A DNA stretch of 64,000 nucleotides, taken from NCBI GenBank assembly GCA_032622095.1, contig CP136062.1:14411710-14475709 (forward strand). Reading direction: 5' to 3'. Shown in pieces: positions 11,424 to 22,786 of the stretch. This stretch comes from Siphonodentalium dalli (taxonomy: Eukaryota > Mollusca > Scaphopoda > Gadilida > Siphonodentaliidae). Made by a program: the position numbers and the translations under genes. The first letter of the stretch is position 1. Every line of letters begins with the position of its first letter. The notes beneath the pieces are model-generated. The model was given only the letters and a program-made list of their open reading frames with translations, did not search any database and had not been told where the DNA came from.

Positions 11424-12725
11424 GCCAGAAAAGCTGAATCAATACTCAGAATGGATCTCACAAAATGAGGCAATGCTCAGTGCGGTATGACCGACTTGAC
11501 AGTATTTTGAGCCCGACCGAGAGACCCAGGGGAGATATGAGAAACCGTTGGGCCCAGACCAATGGGGGTCCGGGAATCACCAGGAAAACATGACATGAGT
11601 TGAGCACTGGAAATCATGACCCTGGAAAGAAAAAACATACACATAAGGGAGGGGACCAAGATGGAAAGATTGCCTGCCTCTGGTACACCAAGCCAAGGAA
11701 CTGGAAATTGAAGTGTACGGGCAACCAAGGAGAGGAACTAATACCGCGACTGGAACACTGTCTGATCACACGGCCAATCTGTGATGCAATGAACCGGCCT
11801 GCATGGTTTCAAAATAAATGTGGAACTTAGTTTAATATCGTTCGTCAGGTGGTGGTATAGGAAACCCATACCGTAGGTTAGCAGAAAGTTACAAAAACTG
11901 TGATAACCCGCCAACTGGTATGCTCAAGCACCGATGGGCATGCAGCAATAAGTGTGAAATGTCGCAAAGGTGAGAATCGGTAATCGCTAAATCAGATTAG
12001 AATTAGAATCACGCCTGCCAAGTGATGTTAAACACTCGGCCCGAGTGATAACATAGAATTGGAAAATATTCTTGGTTCAAAGTCTGTGAGCACTGTGACA
12101 AAGACGATAACAAAATGGACTACGTACATGACGCCTAGACACCAATGAAATGCCGATACGCTATATGATGAAATCCTATGGTGTTAGGTGGTCACTGAAA
12201 GATACATCCCAAATCTAGAAGTAAAATTGAAAATGAGCATAGTTCAGACGATAGTGTCTATGGAGCTGAACGGTCGATATTCATGATATGTTCGGCGAAG
12301 TGAGTAGAGCGCCAATTTCCCCTGTGAGATATAGCACCCGCATACTAACTTATCAGGTTCACACACACGATCAAGTCCATAATACGTCTAGGTTTGTCTC
12401 ATAAAAGCGGCCTAATTGTTGAATAAAAATCTAACAGATTAGAAGGCCCAAAACTATAAAGACAGGTCTCAACAACACCTGGAATACCCCGACGGGATAA
12501 GAACGGAGGTGAGAATGGAGGCGAAAGAAACTTATTCAGGAGCAGTTCCTGAATGCGGCACATAGCCAGAGCAATGCGATATGGCAGAAAGCAGACTGAC
12601 CGAGGAAACCTCAGAGTACAAAGAATGAAGGTAATATTGTACAAAACACTCAGTCGAATGAATGCCACTTGTCGGCGACTAGGAACAATGAGGTAGCCAA
12701 GGCAAGAAAGGGTTCGGAAAAACCG

Positions 12726-14115
12726 CTATGTGCCGTGACAGCATGAACCTGGATGGACTGAGACAGAACGAGCGGTAGATGCTGCAGAACCTCCATCGCT
12801 GCTCGTCGCTGCGAAGGTTGTGGGAGCCGCGACTACAAATAGAGGAGGCATGACCACCAACAGATTCCGAGCCTGCAGCGCAGGCTGTACCGAGTTGACA
12901 GAGGAAAATTCACTGTTGCCCATCTTGGAGAAGGTTGTGGAAGCCGCGACTACAAATAGAGGAGGCATGACCACCAACAGATTTCGAGCCTGCAGCGCAG
13001 GCTGTACCGAGTGGACAGAGGAAAATTCATTGTTTCCTGTCTCTGCGAAGGTTGTGGAAGCCGCGACTACAAATAGAGGAGGCATGACCACTAACAGACC
13101 CTGAGCCTGCTGCGCAGGCTGTATCGAGTTGGCAGAGGAAAATCGTCACACGTTGGTTTTTGTTCTTGATATGTGGGGCCCCATGCAGTCCTTCGGTTGT
13201 GGAAGACAGGCGTACTTCTCTGCGGATGGCTCAGGAGGCCGCGACCAATAAGGAGGAGGCATGTCCCGCAACCGACTCCAGCGGAGGCTCCATGTGAATG
13301 GAGGAAACAAGAGAATGGCGCTGTTTGTTCTTCCTTTTTCTGTGCTGTTAGTATCGTGCTGGTAATGCATGCAAAATTGTGCTCAATTGTTATCCTAAGA
13401 CCGAAGGACTGACCCATCCGAAATGACCCTCGGGGAAGGCACTCTCGGATGGGCATGGCGAACTCGGACACGCATCAAACACTGCCAAATCCAGGAGATG
13501 TTGCGACAGCACGTCCTCGTCTCTGAACAGCACCGTCCGTCCGGAGATGGGGGGAAAGGGGCAAGTATCCCGACCAGGTCACCTGGTGTGATGAGGCAAG
13601 AAATTCCGGAGCCTCGGAAAGGAAACTAAGTCTAAGTTCTGGCCTAGGAGCCCAAAAGAGGCCAGAAACTGTAAAAGCAAGGCCACACTGGTGGAGGAAA
13701 GAACACAGGTGAATAATAGGGATACATACCCATCCCAAAACAGGGAGGGACGGATGCCGGAAAAGACGTTGACGAATGGAGGACAGGTCAGAACCCGTGC
13801 GGTCAAATCCCCTGGAGTGGAAGCAGTGGCAGTTGACACATTGAACTGCGTAGGCAGGCAATGTGCCGAGGGCACCGGGGCTTGCCAGCTAAACGGACCA
13901 CTGATGTGGTAGCTGTAGCAAGTGGCCGGCTGGTGCAGCGATGGTGCGAACCCGGCGGAACCGGAGGCAGGACCAAGGGCAGCTGCCCTTGGACCACTAT
14001 CGCTGCCCTTCTCTGCGGGGGCTATGGACGCCGCGACCCTGAGGGAGGAGGCATGTCCACCAACCAACTCCAGCGGCGTCTCCAAGTTAATGGAGGATGC
14101 AAGAGAAGGTGCCAC
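12726..14115 (-). pseudogene. Degenerate coding-like repeats of ~39 codons, unknown protein
   Basis: Three 116-117-bp units (starts near 12814, 12930, 13047) stay open on both strands. Minus-strand units read MPPLFVVAASTTF, then NEFSS, then VQPALQARNLLV. Diverged relatives occur at about 13228-13310 and 14019-14100 (LVGGHASSLRVAAS). A 178-codon minus-strand frame spans 13579-14115. GC content is well above the surroundings. This could be the remains of a structural (ORF1/gag-like) protein of the element occupying 9662-15591, but no domain is identifiable. Confidence 0.3.
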
Positions 14116-15599
14116 GTCAGCAGAGGTGCCACGATCATTGAACTTGATAATCGATAGTCAATACTAGATTAGAATTGATGAAGCGTATCTAATAGCAAGG
14201 ACAGAGGAAGTAGTGCATAATATTCACATGTGCATAATTTGTATCAGAAACCACCGAGACTGTCCTTCCCATGACAAAAAATATAGTTTCGTTGATTAGA
14301 AGGGTGTAATTGCACCGGTAATATAATTGTGAGTTGGGGTTATCTCAAATCAAAGGTCATTGTGTGATATACCCAAGTCCACTGACAATTTCACATGCCC
14401 ATAAATTAACGGAGATGGGAAATGTGCTAAATATATCTTCGCATATTTTAATATTGATGGTGACCAGGTGGACAAGTGCAAATGGTGAATACCCGTGAAT
14501 AGAAAATTGCGAGAGCAATCGTTACTGACTCGTGGGAAGGAAAGCCGGTAATTAGTAATGAGCACAATGCGTTACCAATATCTTTGCACGATCAACGATC
14601 GTTAACCTGTCCGTTGGATATTAAACTGTAAAACAGGTTATCCAAATATGTCTGGTACTTTTCGACATCCGAAATAAAGAACTCAGACTAATCGCAGCCG
14701 AAAATGGTCATCGAATATCGGCCGTATCAACATTTCATCGATTATACGCTTAATTGTGGCACCCCTACCTGTCGGAGGGAAATAACATTTCGAAGTTTTC
14801 ATCGGAAAAGCATTGAGCCTTATGTTCAATGTAGAGAGAAGAGGCAAGCCACACTGTGGATATTTTATCTAGCATCCGTGAGGAAAATTATTGTAAAATA
14901 TTGTAATGTAAAATATTGTAAATTATTACTTCTAATACATTTGGATAGGATTTTGTCAGGGACCAAACTCCAAACTGGAGTGTAGTGGAGACGACAACAC
15001 GATATTGCATCCGGTGCAGTGTTAACAAAATCCTGACGAGAACCCGAAAGACTCGAAAGAGCATCGGTTTGTTTTATTGAGTATTGATTTATGCAAACAA
15101 AAACGATATTTGTTCTAAGTGATTCTCGTAAATAAAACAAAATTGAAATATTTGTTAATGAAAATATCCACCCACGGACTACTGTCATTAATAAGACAGT
15201 ATTGTAGAATAAAAGATTGTTGAACAATTGTAAAACTAAATTGCGAAAATTGGAAAACACGTGCGTAGTGCACGAAATTAGGCAACTGCGTGTTGTCGTT
15301 CGCAATAGCATAAAGAGAAACGTTCATGAGAAATGAACAGATAAAAAATGCGACTTATCTTGCGTCTAGAAGAATTTAAAATGAATGAGGTCTTGTCTTT
15401 CCATCGCTGTTATAGTGAAAGGACTCGCATGATTGGTCCAAAGAATATATCGCCATTAATTGGCATTTGACAAGTGCGCGTACTCGAGGTAATGTGTACC
15501 GAATTTTTTTTTTTTACGACTTCTAGATTTCTTGCAAGCAAGAATATATATAAACCATTAGTTTCAGTGTCCAAGATATATTTGAAGGAGATATTATTA

Positions 15600-15830
15600 A
15601 ATATACCTTCCGGATTCCACTCCAGATGACATAGATAAACAACTAATATTTTGTGTTGAGTGGCCTTATATATAGTGAATTATTATACAGTATACCTTCT
15701 GCATTCCACTCTGGATGGTATAGATGCTTAAGATAAACAACTAATATTATGTGTTGAGTGGCCTTATATATAGTGAATTATTATACAGTATACCTTCTGG
15801 ATTCCAGTCCGGAGGGCATAGTTTATTTCT
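15600..15830 (-). repeat. Three tandem copies of the E7 exon end plus splice donor
   Basis: Minus strand: TATGCCCTCC...CCAGAAG/GTATACTG (exon end 15794), TATACCATCC...GCAGAAG/GTATACTG (15696) and TATGTCATCT...CGGAAG/GTATATTT (15607), spaced 98 and 89 bases. All three share the following intron bases TAATAATTCACTATATATAA and GTTGTTTATC. The intron part of the third copy continues at 9661-9601, because the 5.9-kb insertion landed in it. Only the first donor keeps the frame with E8. Confidence 0.88.
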
Positions 15831-16317
15831 ATAGCACCATAGCTCTCGTATCCCGCTAGATGTTTGAAAGATTTAACACTTGATTCCATCGTTCCGTCTT
15901 CAGGCTGATCCCCCGTCAGTATGCCGTACACCTTCCCACACAACGGACAGGTCGGTTTGAACTTAAAGCTCTGATCTATGCAGTCCTTACAGAAGACGTG
16001 ACCACACTTATCGAGCTTTTTAGGCTCGGTAATCTTATCCATGCATATGGAACAATTCTCCTCCTCCGGCTTCTCATCCTTTATCGTTCCCATTGATAAA
16101 GGTTTTTCAGGTGCTTTATTTTTTGAGTTGTTTTTCGAGTCATGTTTGTCGCAGTCTTTACAAAGATTGATCATTCTCTCCCTGAGTTTCGACTGTGCTA
16201 CATCTTTTTCGGTGATGACGTGGATTTCAGACAGTGACCGATCACTGCGTGATATCTCACAAATAATTAAATCAAATAATAAATTGACTGCTGTTTCTTT
16301 TGGTGCACCAGCATTAC
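15794..16317 (-). CDS. Exon E7: end of macro domain 2, RING finger, start of DTC domain
   Basis: Acceptor TTTTTTGTAG before GTAATGCTGG, donor CAGAAG/GTATAC. Phase 1 in, phase 0 out, 524 nt. It encodes residues 626-799. The first ~50 residues complete macro domain 2 (NAGAPKETAVNLLF, then SLSEIHVITE), then a Lys/Asn-rich linker, then a C3HC4 RING at about 713-751: CSIC, KCGHVFC, KDC and CPLC with canonical spacing. It continues with YGILTGDQPEDGTM and LAGYESYGAIEINY, which are Deltex signatures (GNQPEGTM and PGYExxGxIxIxY in relatives). The product is expected to be a RING-type E3 ubiquitin ligase acting with an E2. The tripled donor at its 3' edge is described separately. Confidence 0.95.
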
Positions 16318-17381
16318 CTACAAAAAATAATATATGTTGGAATAATTACTTTCGCATGAATTATTTATACTCATTTATAGTAACATAAATATCTATCATT
16401 CTTCATAAAGGTCACACACAGGTGATACAAAAGTAATTTTATGTCCTATAATCAATAAAAAACCTGGAAAATTCCGTTGAAAAAAATCTATTATTATTAT
16501 TAAAAAACCGAATTTTGTAGCCAGATTGGACAGGTAGCAGAAGGTAGGAGCTTCACACTATCCAAATAACCTGTTGACATTATTACAATACATAAGTGAT
16601 TTAAAGATGGTCTATCTATTCCGGGTCACAATTACAACAACAACATAAATTTTATAAGTCCCAATTTCAATATTACAAACAGCTATTTTGTGAATAATTT
16701 AAAATACAGAAAAACCATCATTCCCAGATGAACAAAGAAGGATAACTTTAGAACGGAATGACAATGTTTTTAGGCACTCTTTGAAAGCACTTCTGATGGC
16801 ATCCATCCATACCAAGTTTCATTCAGATCCGATGAACCATGACTGAAGATATCTGGGCACACATGTATTATCTGTTTGGCAGTCTGTTGTCTCATTATAT
16901 TTATGAACCATGAGTGAAGATATTTCGGCAGACATGTATTATCAGTTTGACAGACAGTTGTGTCTGATTATATTTCCCAAACTGTACACTTTTTTAATAA
17001 ATGATGGGGAATCTATTTAGTAAAGAAATTGTTAACTCTATAATAAATACTCAGGAAATGTTCAGATAATAATTTCAACAAATGTCATTTGCTAGGTTGA
17101 ACTTATCATCTGAACTTACAAAGAATATAAATCCTTTTGCACTTGTATTTTCTCATCTACTCATTTTCCTAAACACCCCCTCCAATTTAATAGTAGATGA
17201 TTCCAATGTATACTATTAAACTGAATGGGAGAATCCATTTAGTGAAGAGTTAAACTTACCTGCGCACAGTATCGGGAAAGTAACAGAATGTAGCGCATAT
17301 GCATCAATGGTTGTGAAAACTTTCTTAATACAGTCCGAGAAAATGGGAGAATCCATTTATAAAAGAAAGGGTTAAACTTAC
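16318..17381 (-). other. Intron E6-E7
   Basis: Contains the second copy of the E6 donor (exon-like end at 17260) and a degenerate tandem motif around 16850-16950 (GAAGATATYTSGGCAGACAT with TGTATTATC). Otherwise it is AT-rich with no gene. Confidence 0.75.
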
Positions 17382-17466
17382 CTGCACACAGTATCGGGAA
17401 GGTAACTGTCTGTAGCCCGTATTCACTGATCCTTGTGAAAACATTCTTAATACAGTCAGAGAATAT
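17223..17466 (-). repeat. Tandem duplication of the E6 exon end plus donor (122-bp period)
   Basis: The minus-strand block from GACTGTATTAAGAA through TTCCCGATACTGTG and CAG/GTAAGTTTAA to ATGGATTCTCCCATTT occurs twice. Exon ends are at 17382 and 17260. The first copy reads SDCIKNVF...TFPILCAG; the second would read the same domain segment with about eight changes but has no acceptor of its own. Reading through the first donor adds 122 nt (a frameshift) and meets a stop at 17239. Confidence 0.9.
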
Positions 17467-18107
17467 ATTCTCAAATTTGTCTTTTTCACTTCGATATCCT
17501 GGTAAAACAACATGGACAACATTTCGAGTAGGCAGATTTCCACCGCATGTTATGAAAACAGTCCCGAGTTTATCTTCATGCCTATTCGACATCTCCGACA
17601 AATGATCCTGATAATCCTTTCCTCCTTTCCTCTTTACTGCATTTTGTAAATATCCGTTAGAACTCCTGTTCCATCCAATCACTATACAGTCAGTATTTAC
17701 TTTTAGTAAATCACCTTTGTAACCATAAATCGTTGTTTTGCTCAATTCACACATGTCAGCCTCAGTACCATTTTCTAATTTAATTTTTTTGTATCGTCCG
17801 ATCTTCTCACTTTTGGACTCTTTCATTTCATCATCAACCATCACATAGCTGTCAAGCTGTAGGTTCTCTGACATACCATCTCCTTGTTGATAATGTGAGT
17901 CGACACCTTGGTAGACTGATTGATCAATGGGGTTCACTATGGGTGAATTCTTCCGGAATTCTGTCTCCATCTTGGAAAGCATATCCTCACTAACATCAAC
18001 AAAATGGATCACCTCCAGCGTTGAGTTTGATGTTCTGTGTTCGCTGTAGTATCGTGCTGCATCAGCGTAAACCTTAGCACAATGTCGCTTTGGTACTCTG
18101 TAGATAC
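17382..18107 (-). CDS. Exon E6: end of macro domain 1 and most of divergent macro domain 2
   Basis: Acceptor TTTAACTTTAG before GTATCTACAGAG, donor GTGCAG/GTAAGT. Phase 1 in and out, 726 nt, encoding residues 383-625. IYRVPKRHCAKVYADAARYY continues the ISSG loop of macro domain 1 from E5, ending with the strand EVIHFVDVS. After an acidic/Lys-rich linker, macro domain 2 starts at about 506 (GYKGDLLKVNTDCIVIGWN). Its NAAN position reads GWNRSSNG and the ILCAG loop replaces ISSG, so ADP-ribose binding or hydrolysis cannot be assumed. In PARP9 and PARP14, tandem macro domains read ADP-ribose on partners (family knowledge). Confidence 0.93.
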
Positions 18108-18539
18108 CTAAAGTTAAAAGATATCATAACATTCACATCTGACCTATTATAGTTACAGGGACAGATATATTATTTACCGAGGGCATTATGGTTTTGTGAT
18201 AACATTCATTTGAAAGCCATATAGTAGGAGTATACGATGTACGTTGTATAGTATAGATCATGCCATGAATCTGTACATAAGGGCATTAGCCAAAGTAGAG
18301 TTTCATGGCATGATCTATGTGTAGTATTGCACTAATGTTAACTTGAAGAAAAGATTTAATTTTGCCTAGTAACATTTAATGAAATATTCATGGTTCCAGG
18401 CCTCCATGCAGTTACAACATAACATATTTTTGCATTATTCCAATGAAAAAGAAATTGTGAAAAAACCAAATGTGACATATAAACTAGACACATTACACAC
18501 ACACCAATATGTCATATAACCCTTGCAAAAAGAAATCCG

Positions 18540-18930
18540 AGCTATTTTAAAGAAGTTTGGGAATCCTAGGAATTCATAGGATTTCCAAGGTTTGAACCAA
18601 GCTTTTTGAATGAAAATATTTACTCTTCAACAAAGTTTGGAAATCCTTGGTTGGAACCTTGGTAAAGCTTAGTAAAGCTTGGATCTAAGTTTTACCAAGC
18701 TTTACCAAGCTTTACCAAGGTTGTCACATAAAGTGAAACCTTGGAAAAGCTTGGAAAAGCTTGGAAATCCTTGACTCAGTGTTGACCAACCTTGGTAAAG
18801 CTAAGTAAAGCTTGGATCTAATAGTTACTAAGCTTTTCCAAGCTTTACCAAGGTTCTTACATGAAGTTTGAAAAGCTTGGAAATCCTTGGAAAAACTTGG
18901 TAAAGCTTAGTTGTAGGTCACATGACTGGG
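18540..18930. repeat. Degenerate AAGCTTGG/TACCAAG repeat block 1
   Basis: Irregular tandem phrases such as CTTGGTAAAGCTTGG and CCAAGCTTTACCAAGG in both orientations produce many small palindromes. The same vocabulary returns at 19505-20165. Confidence 0.7.
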
Positions 18931-19504
18931 TCACATGACTATGCAGACGTCACTGTTGTATGTGGCAGCATTTTGAATTAACTGTTGCACTGAGTTTAAA
19001 TCCATGCTTTATCACAACAATTTTCACATAAGTTATTGTTTGTGTGGCCATGATGTTTTCTATTTTACTCATAGCATATGGCTGTACATGTAGTGATATT
19101 TTTATTTATGATATTATTTTAACAATTGTTTTACCATTTCCAAGACTGACCTTAAGGACCACTATCTACCTTTTCATTCAAAAGGCTTGTCCATATCATT
19201 ATTTATTTATAGCTAATTTATCTAATTTAACTGTTTTATCACACTCCAAATACCTCAGATCCATAAACATATACCTGTGAATATTATTCTATACATTTTA
19301 CATGGTATAAGGTACCATTTATCTCAATCTAAATAGAATAACAAAATTCTGACTGAAAAGTGAACTTTGAATGAATATCATGAATGATTATATGGCATGG
19401 TTCATGACTGTTTTAAATTTCAAGAGATTGTATCATTAATGATGACGCTATTGTCAAAGTTGAAGCCTTTGCAGTGTCATTAGTGATTTTCACCTTTTAA
19501 ATAC

Positions 19505-20165
19505 AAAACAATTGCAACCTTGGTAAAGCTGGGTTGCAACCTTGACCAAGGTCGTTTACAACCTTGGTAAAGCTTGGTAAAGTTAGGTTGGAAAGCTTGG
19601 TAAAGCTTGGAAAAGCTAGGCTGCAACCTTGGTAAAGCTTGGAAAAGCTGAGCTGGAACCTTGGTAAAGCTTGGAAAAGCTAGGCTGGAACCTTGGTAAA
19701 GCTTGGAAAAGCTAGGTAAAGCTAGGCTGGAACCTTGGTAAAGCTTGGTAAAGCTAGGTAAAGCTAGGCTGGAACCTTGGTAAAGCTAGGCTGGAACCTT
19801 GGTAAAGCTTGGTAAAGCTAGGTAAAGCTAAGCTGGAACCTTGGTAAAACTAGGTAAAGCTAGGCTGGAACCTTGGTAAAGCTAGGTAAAGCTAGATTGG
19901 AAACCTTGGTAAAGCTTGGTAAAGTTATGATTAAGATTTTGTAAAGCTTGGAAATCCTTGGATAAGCTCGGTATAATTTGCTGAGGTATTCCAAGGTTTT
20001 CCGAACTTGAAACGTTCCAATACCGCCCCAAGGATTTCCCAGCTTTTCCAAGGTCTCTGATCCTAGGATATCCTAGGAATTCCAAGGAATTTTCCTAACT
20101 TTTCCAAGCTTTTATTCCTAGGATATCCTAGGAATTCCTTGGATATCCTAGGACATTTTGGTAAG
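19505..20165. repeat. Degenerate AACCTTGGTAAAGC repeat block 2
   Basis: Tandem units of roughly 30-35 bp built from GGCTGGAACCTTGG and TAAAGCTTGGAAAAGCTA. The block ends in a run of CCTAGGATATCCTAGGAATT palindromes. It is intronic, and the short open frames over it are artefacts. Confidence 0.8.
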
Positions 20166-20278
20166 GGAAACTAGGCATATTACACACACCAATGTGTCAT
20201 ACAAACTAGGCACATTACACACACCAATGTGTCATATAAACTAGGCACATTACACACACCTATGTGTCATATAAACAA
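20165..20278. repeat. 35-bp minisatellite, left part
   Basis: Three units of ACACACCAATGTGTCATATA plus AACTAGGCACATTAC. The array is interrupted by a mobile element and continues at 21388. Confidence 0.85.
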
Positions 20279-21387
20279 GAGGTACGCTGCCGCGTGGCAT
20301 TTGCCCCCGACCGTAGCAATTCGGATTAAGCATGGACGAAACTGCGCATATCCGTGGAGGTCTATATGACCATTCCAAAAGAAGTTTGTACAGAAATGTT
20401 GACTAAAAACCCCAAAACAAGCGATCCGGAAACCCAAAAACAAGCGAAAATTCAAATTTTCTAAGTTAAGAAAAGGGCCATAACTCTGGCAAAAATCATC
20501 AGATCATACCCAAATTCGCGCTTGACATGTATTTTCATATAACTGATCCACAAAAATACAGGATTTACAATCGTACCACCAAAGCTCACGCTATCATCTG
20601 GAAACCCCAAAAAACAAGAGAAAAATTGAATTTTCTAAGTAAAAAAGGGCCATAACTCTGGTGAAAATGGCTGGACGAAACCCGTGCTATGCATGTAGCT
20701 GTTCCCCCATGCTGCTCTATCACCATACCAAATATCAGCTAAATCTGCCCAGCGGTTGCTGAACAATAATGCAAAATGTTCGTACGGACGGACAAAATTC
20801 AAATTTTCTAAGTTGAAAAAAATGGCCATTACTCTGGCAAAAATCATCAGATCATACCCAAATTCGCACTTGACATGTATTTTCATATAACTGATCCACA
20901 AAAATACGGGATTTGCAATCGTACCACCAAAGCTCACGCTATCATCTGGAAACAAAAAAAACATGAGAAAAATTGAATTTTCTAAGTAAAAAAAAGGGCA
21001 ATAACTCTGGTGAAAATGGGTGGACGAAACCCGCGCTATGCATGTAGCTGTTCCCCCATGCTGCTCTATCACCATACCAAATATCAGCTAAATCTTCCCA
21101 GCGGTTGCTGAACAATAATGCAAAATGTTTGTACAGATGGATAAAATTTAATTTTCTAAGTAAAAAAAAGGGCCATAACTCTGGTGAAAATGGGTGGACA
21201 AAACCCATGTTATACATGTAGCTGTTCCCCCATGCTGCTCTATCACCATACCAAACTCTATCACCATACTAAATCTGCCCAGCGGATGCTGAACAATAAT
21301 GCAAAATGTTTGTACGGACAGACGTACGGACGGACGGACAGAGACGTCGACTATATACCCGCCGACTTCAAGTCGGGGGCATAATAA
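20279..21387. mobile_element. Dispersed hairpin-ended element inserted in the 35-bp array
   Basis: Starts CAAGAGGTACGCTGCCGCG and ends CCGACTTCAAGTCGGGGGCA followed by TAATAAA. An inverted repeat links GCCCCCGACC near the start to the GTCGGGGGC of the terminal hairpin. The interior repeats AAAAGGGCCATAACTCTGG modules and a CGGACGGACGG tract. The 35-bp array stops at ATATAAA and resumes after ATAATAAA, consistent with insertion in an A-run. It is non-coding and resembles Helitron-like non-autonomous elements of molluscs (inference). Confidence 0.7.
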
Positions 21388-22030
21388 ATGGGGCATTATA
21401 CACACACCAATGTGTCATATAAACTAGGCACATTAAACACACCAATGTGTCATATACACTAGGCACATTACACACACACGCCAATGTGTCATACAAACTA
21501 GGCACATTACACAAACCAATGTGTCATATAAACTAGGCATATTACACACACCAATGTGTCATATAAAATAGGCACATTACACACACACCAATGTGTCATA
21601 TAAACTAGGCATATTACACACACTAATGCGACATATAAACTAGGCACATTACACACCAATGTGTCATATAAACTAGGCATATTACACATACCAATGTGTC
21701 ATATAAAATAGGCACATTACACGCACCAATGTGTCATATAAACTAGGCACATTACACACACCAATATGTCATATAAACTAGGCATATTACACACACCAAT
21801 GTGTCATATAAACTAGGCATATTCCACACACCAATGTGTCATATAAACTAGGCATATTACACACACCAATGTGTCATATAAACTAGGCATATTCCACACA
21901 CCAATGTGTCATATAAAATAGTAAAATTACACACACCAATGTGTCATATAAACTAGGCACATTACACACACATCAATGTGACATATAAACTAGGCACATT
22001 ACACACACACCAATGTGTCATTTTGTTATT
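21388..22030. repeat. 35-bp minisatellite, right part
   Basis: About 18 units with small length differences in the CACACA tract and ACTAGGCAC/ACTAGGCAT/AAATAGGCAC variants. It is the continuation of the array broken by the element at 20279-21387. Confidence 0.9.
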
Positions 22031-22156
22031 GAACAATTGAAACAATTAATTATTTTCTGTCCCTCTAACAGATTGAGACTATATCAAATAAATAGAGAGA
22101 AAAATCTGTATCAAACAAAATAGTGTCTATCACAGTTAAATTGTAGCAAAATGGGT

Positions 22157-22400
22157 CAGGTTACTATGAATCGGGTGGCAGGTTACTATGAATCGGGTGG
22201 CAGGTTACTATGAATCGGGTGGCAGGTTACTATGAATCGGGTGGCAGGTTACTATGAATCGGGTGGCAGGTTACTATGAATCGGGTGGCAGGTTACTATG
22301 AATCGGGTGGCAGGTTACTATGAATCGGGTGGCAGGTTACTATGAATCGGGTGGCAGGTTACTATGAATCGGGTGGCAGGTTACTATGAATCGGGTGGCA
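22157..22400. repeat. Perfect 22-bp tandem array, 11 copies
   Basis: The unit AGGTTACTATGAATCGGGTG plus GC is repeated about 11 times without a visible substitution, which implies recent expansion or efficient homogenisation. It is intronic. Confidence 0.95.
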
Positions 22401-22550
22401 CAACAGTACAGTACAGTATTGTCAATTGAACAAAAAGATATACCGTAATAACGGCTATTTAAAATCACCACTCTTTTGATAAGTAAGCACACATGACTTC
22501 TGGTAAATTGTTATCCAAATAAACACGGGGGATTAACTAATAACTGTGGA

Positions 22551-22648
22551 GACTCACATATATAAGAGAATACATTGGCCAAATAATATTTACCTTGACA
22601 ATGTAAGTCAGTGTATTCTCTAATATATGTGAGGCTCCCTATGGGAGA
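22551..22648. repeat. Hairpin related to 4651-4716
   Basis: GAGACTCACATATATAAGAG followed, after about 55 bases, by its inverted complement CTCTAATATATGTGAGGCTC. Confidence 0.55.
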
Positions 22649-22786
22649 CACTGGCACAGGATCAATAATGCTACACCAGCTCGGCTCCTGTCATGAAAGG
22701 GTTAATGAATGACTGCACAGGTTTTAGTGAGGCCTGGGGATATTCTGACTGACTGGCCAAAAGTCTGGCTATTATGAATACTATAC

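Larger units (their letters stand above)
9662..15591 (-). mobile_element. 5.9-kb insertion with 14-bp target-site duplication, class uncertain
   Basis: Both flanks carry TATTATTAAATATA (9648-9661 and 15592-15605). Removing the segment rejoins the third copy of the E7 donor repeat. Its minus-strand start is TCTCCTTCAAATATATCTTGGACACTG. That sequence recurs in inverted orientation at 10917-10960, and a ~210-bp stretch from it (15375-15590) recurs inverted at 10575-10785. Near the minus-strand 3' end lies a hammerhead-like motif (9720-9762). I see no recognisable reverse transcriptase, integrase or transposase; the interior holds degenerate 117-bp coding-like repeats and C homopolymers. The long target duplication and ribozyme-like motif point to a retroelement, perhaps Penelope-like, but the inverted repeats also fit nested DNA elements. 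Confidence 0.6.
18108..22786 (-). other. Intron E5-E6
   Basis: Bounded by donor TCAG/GTATAG at 22786 and the acceptor before 18107. It contains a small palindrome (18236-18325, ATAGATCATGCCATGAA), two blocks of TTGGTAAAGCTTGG repeats, a 35-bp minisatellite split by a dispersed element, a perfect 22-bp array and a hairpin at 22551-22648. No gene is seen. Confidence 0.8.

Noticed and set aside
11252-11473. Gly-rich frame across the C homopolymers
   Set aside because: Generated by homopolymers of uncertain length.
13091-13471. 126-codon minus-strand frame and overlapping plus-strand frames at 13.1-13.9 kb
   Set aside because: Several overlapping frames on both strands of a GC-rich repeat-derived region, with no motif to choose among them. 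They are mentioned only as part of the degenerate coding-like block.
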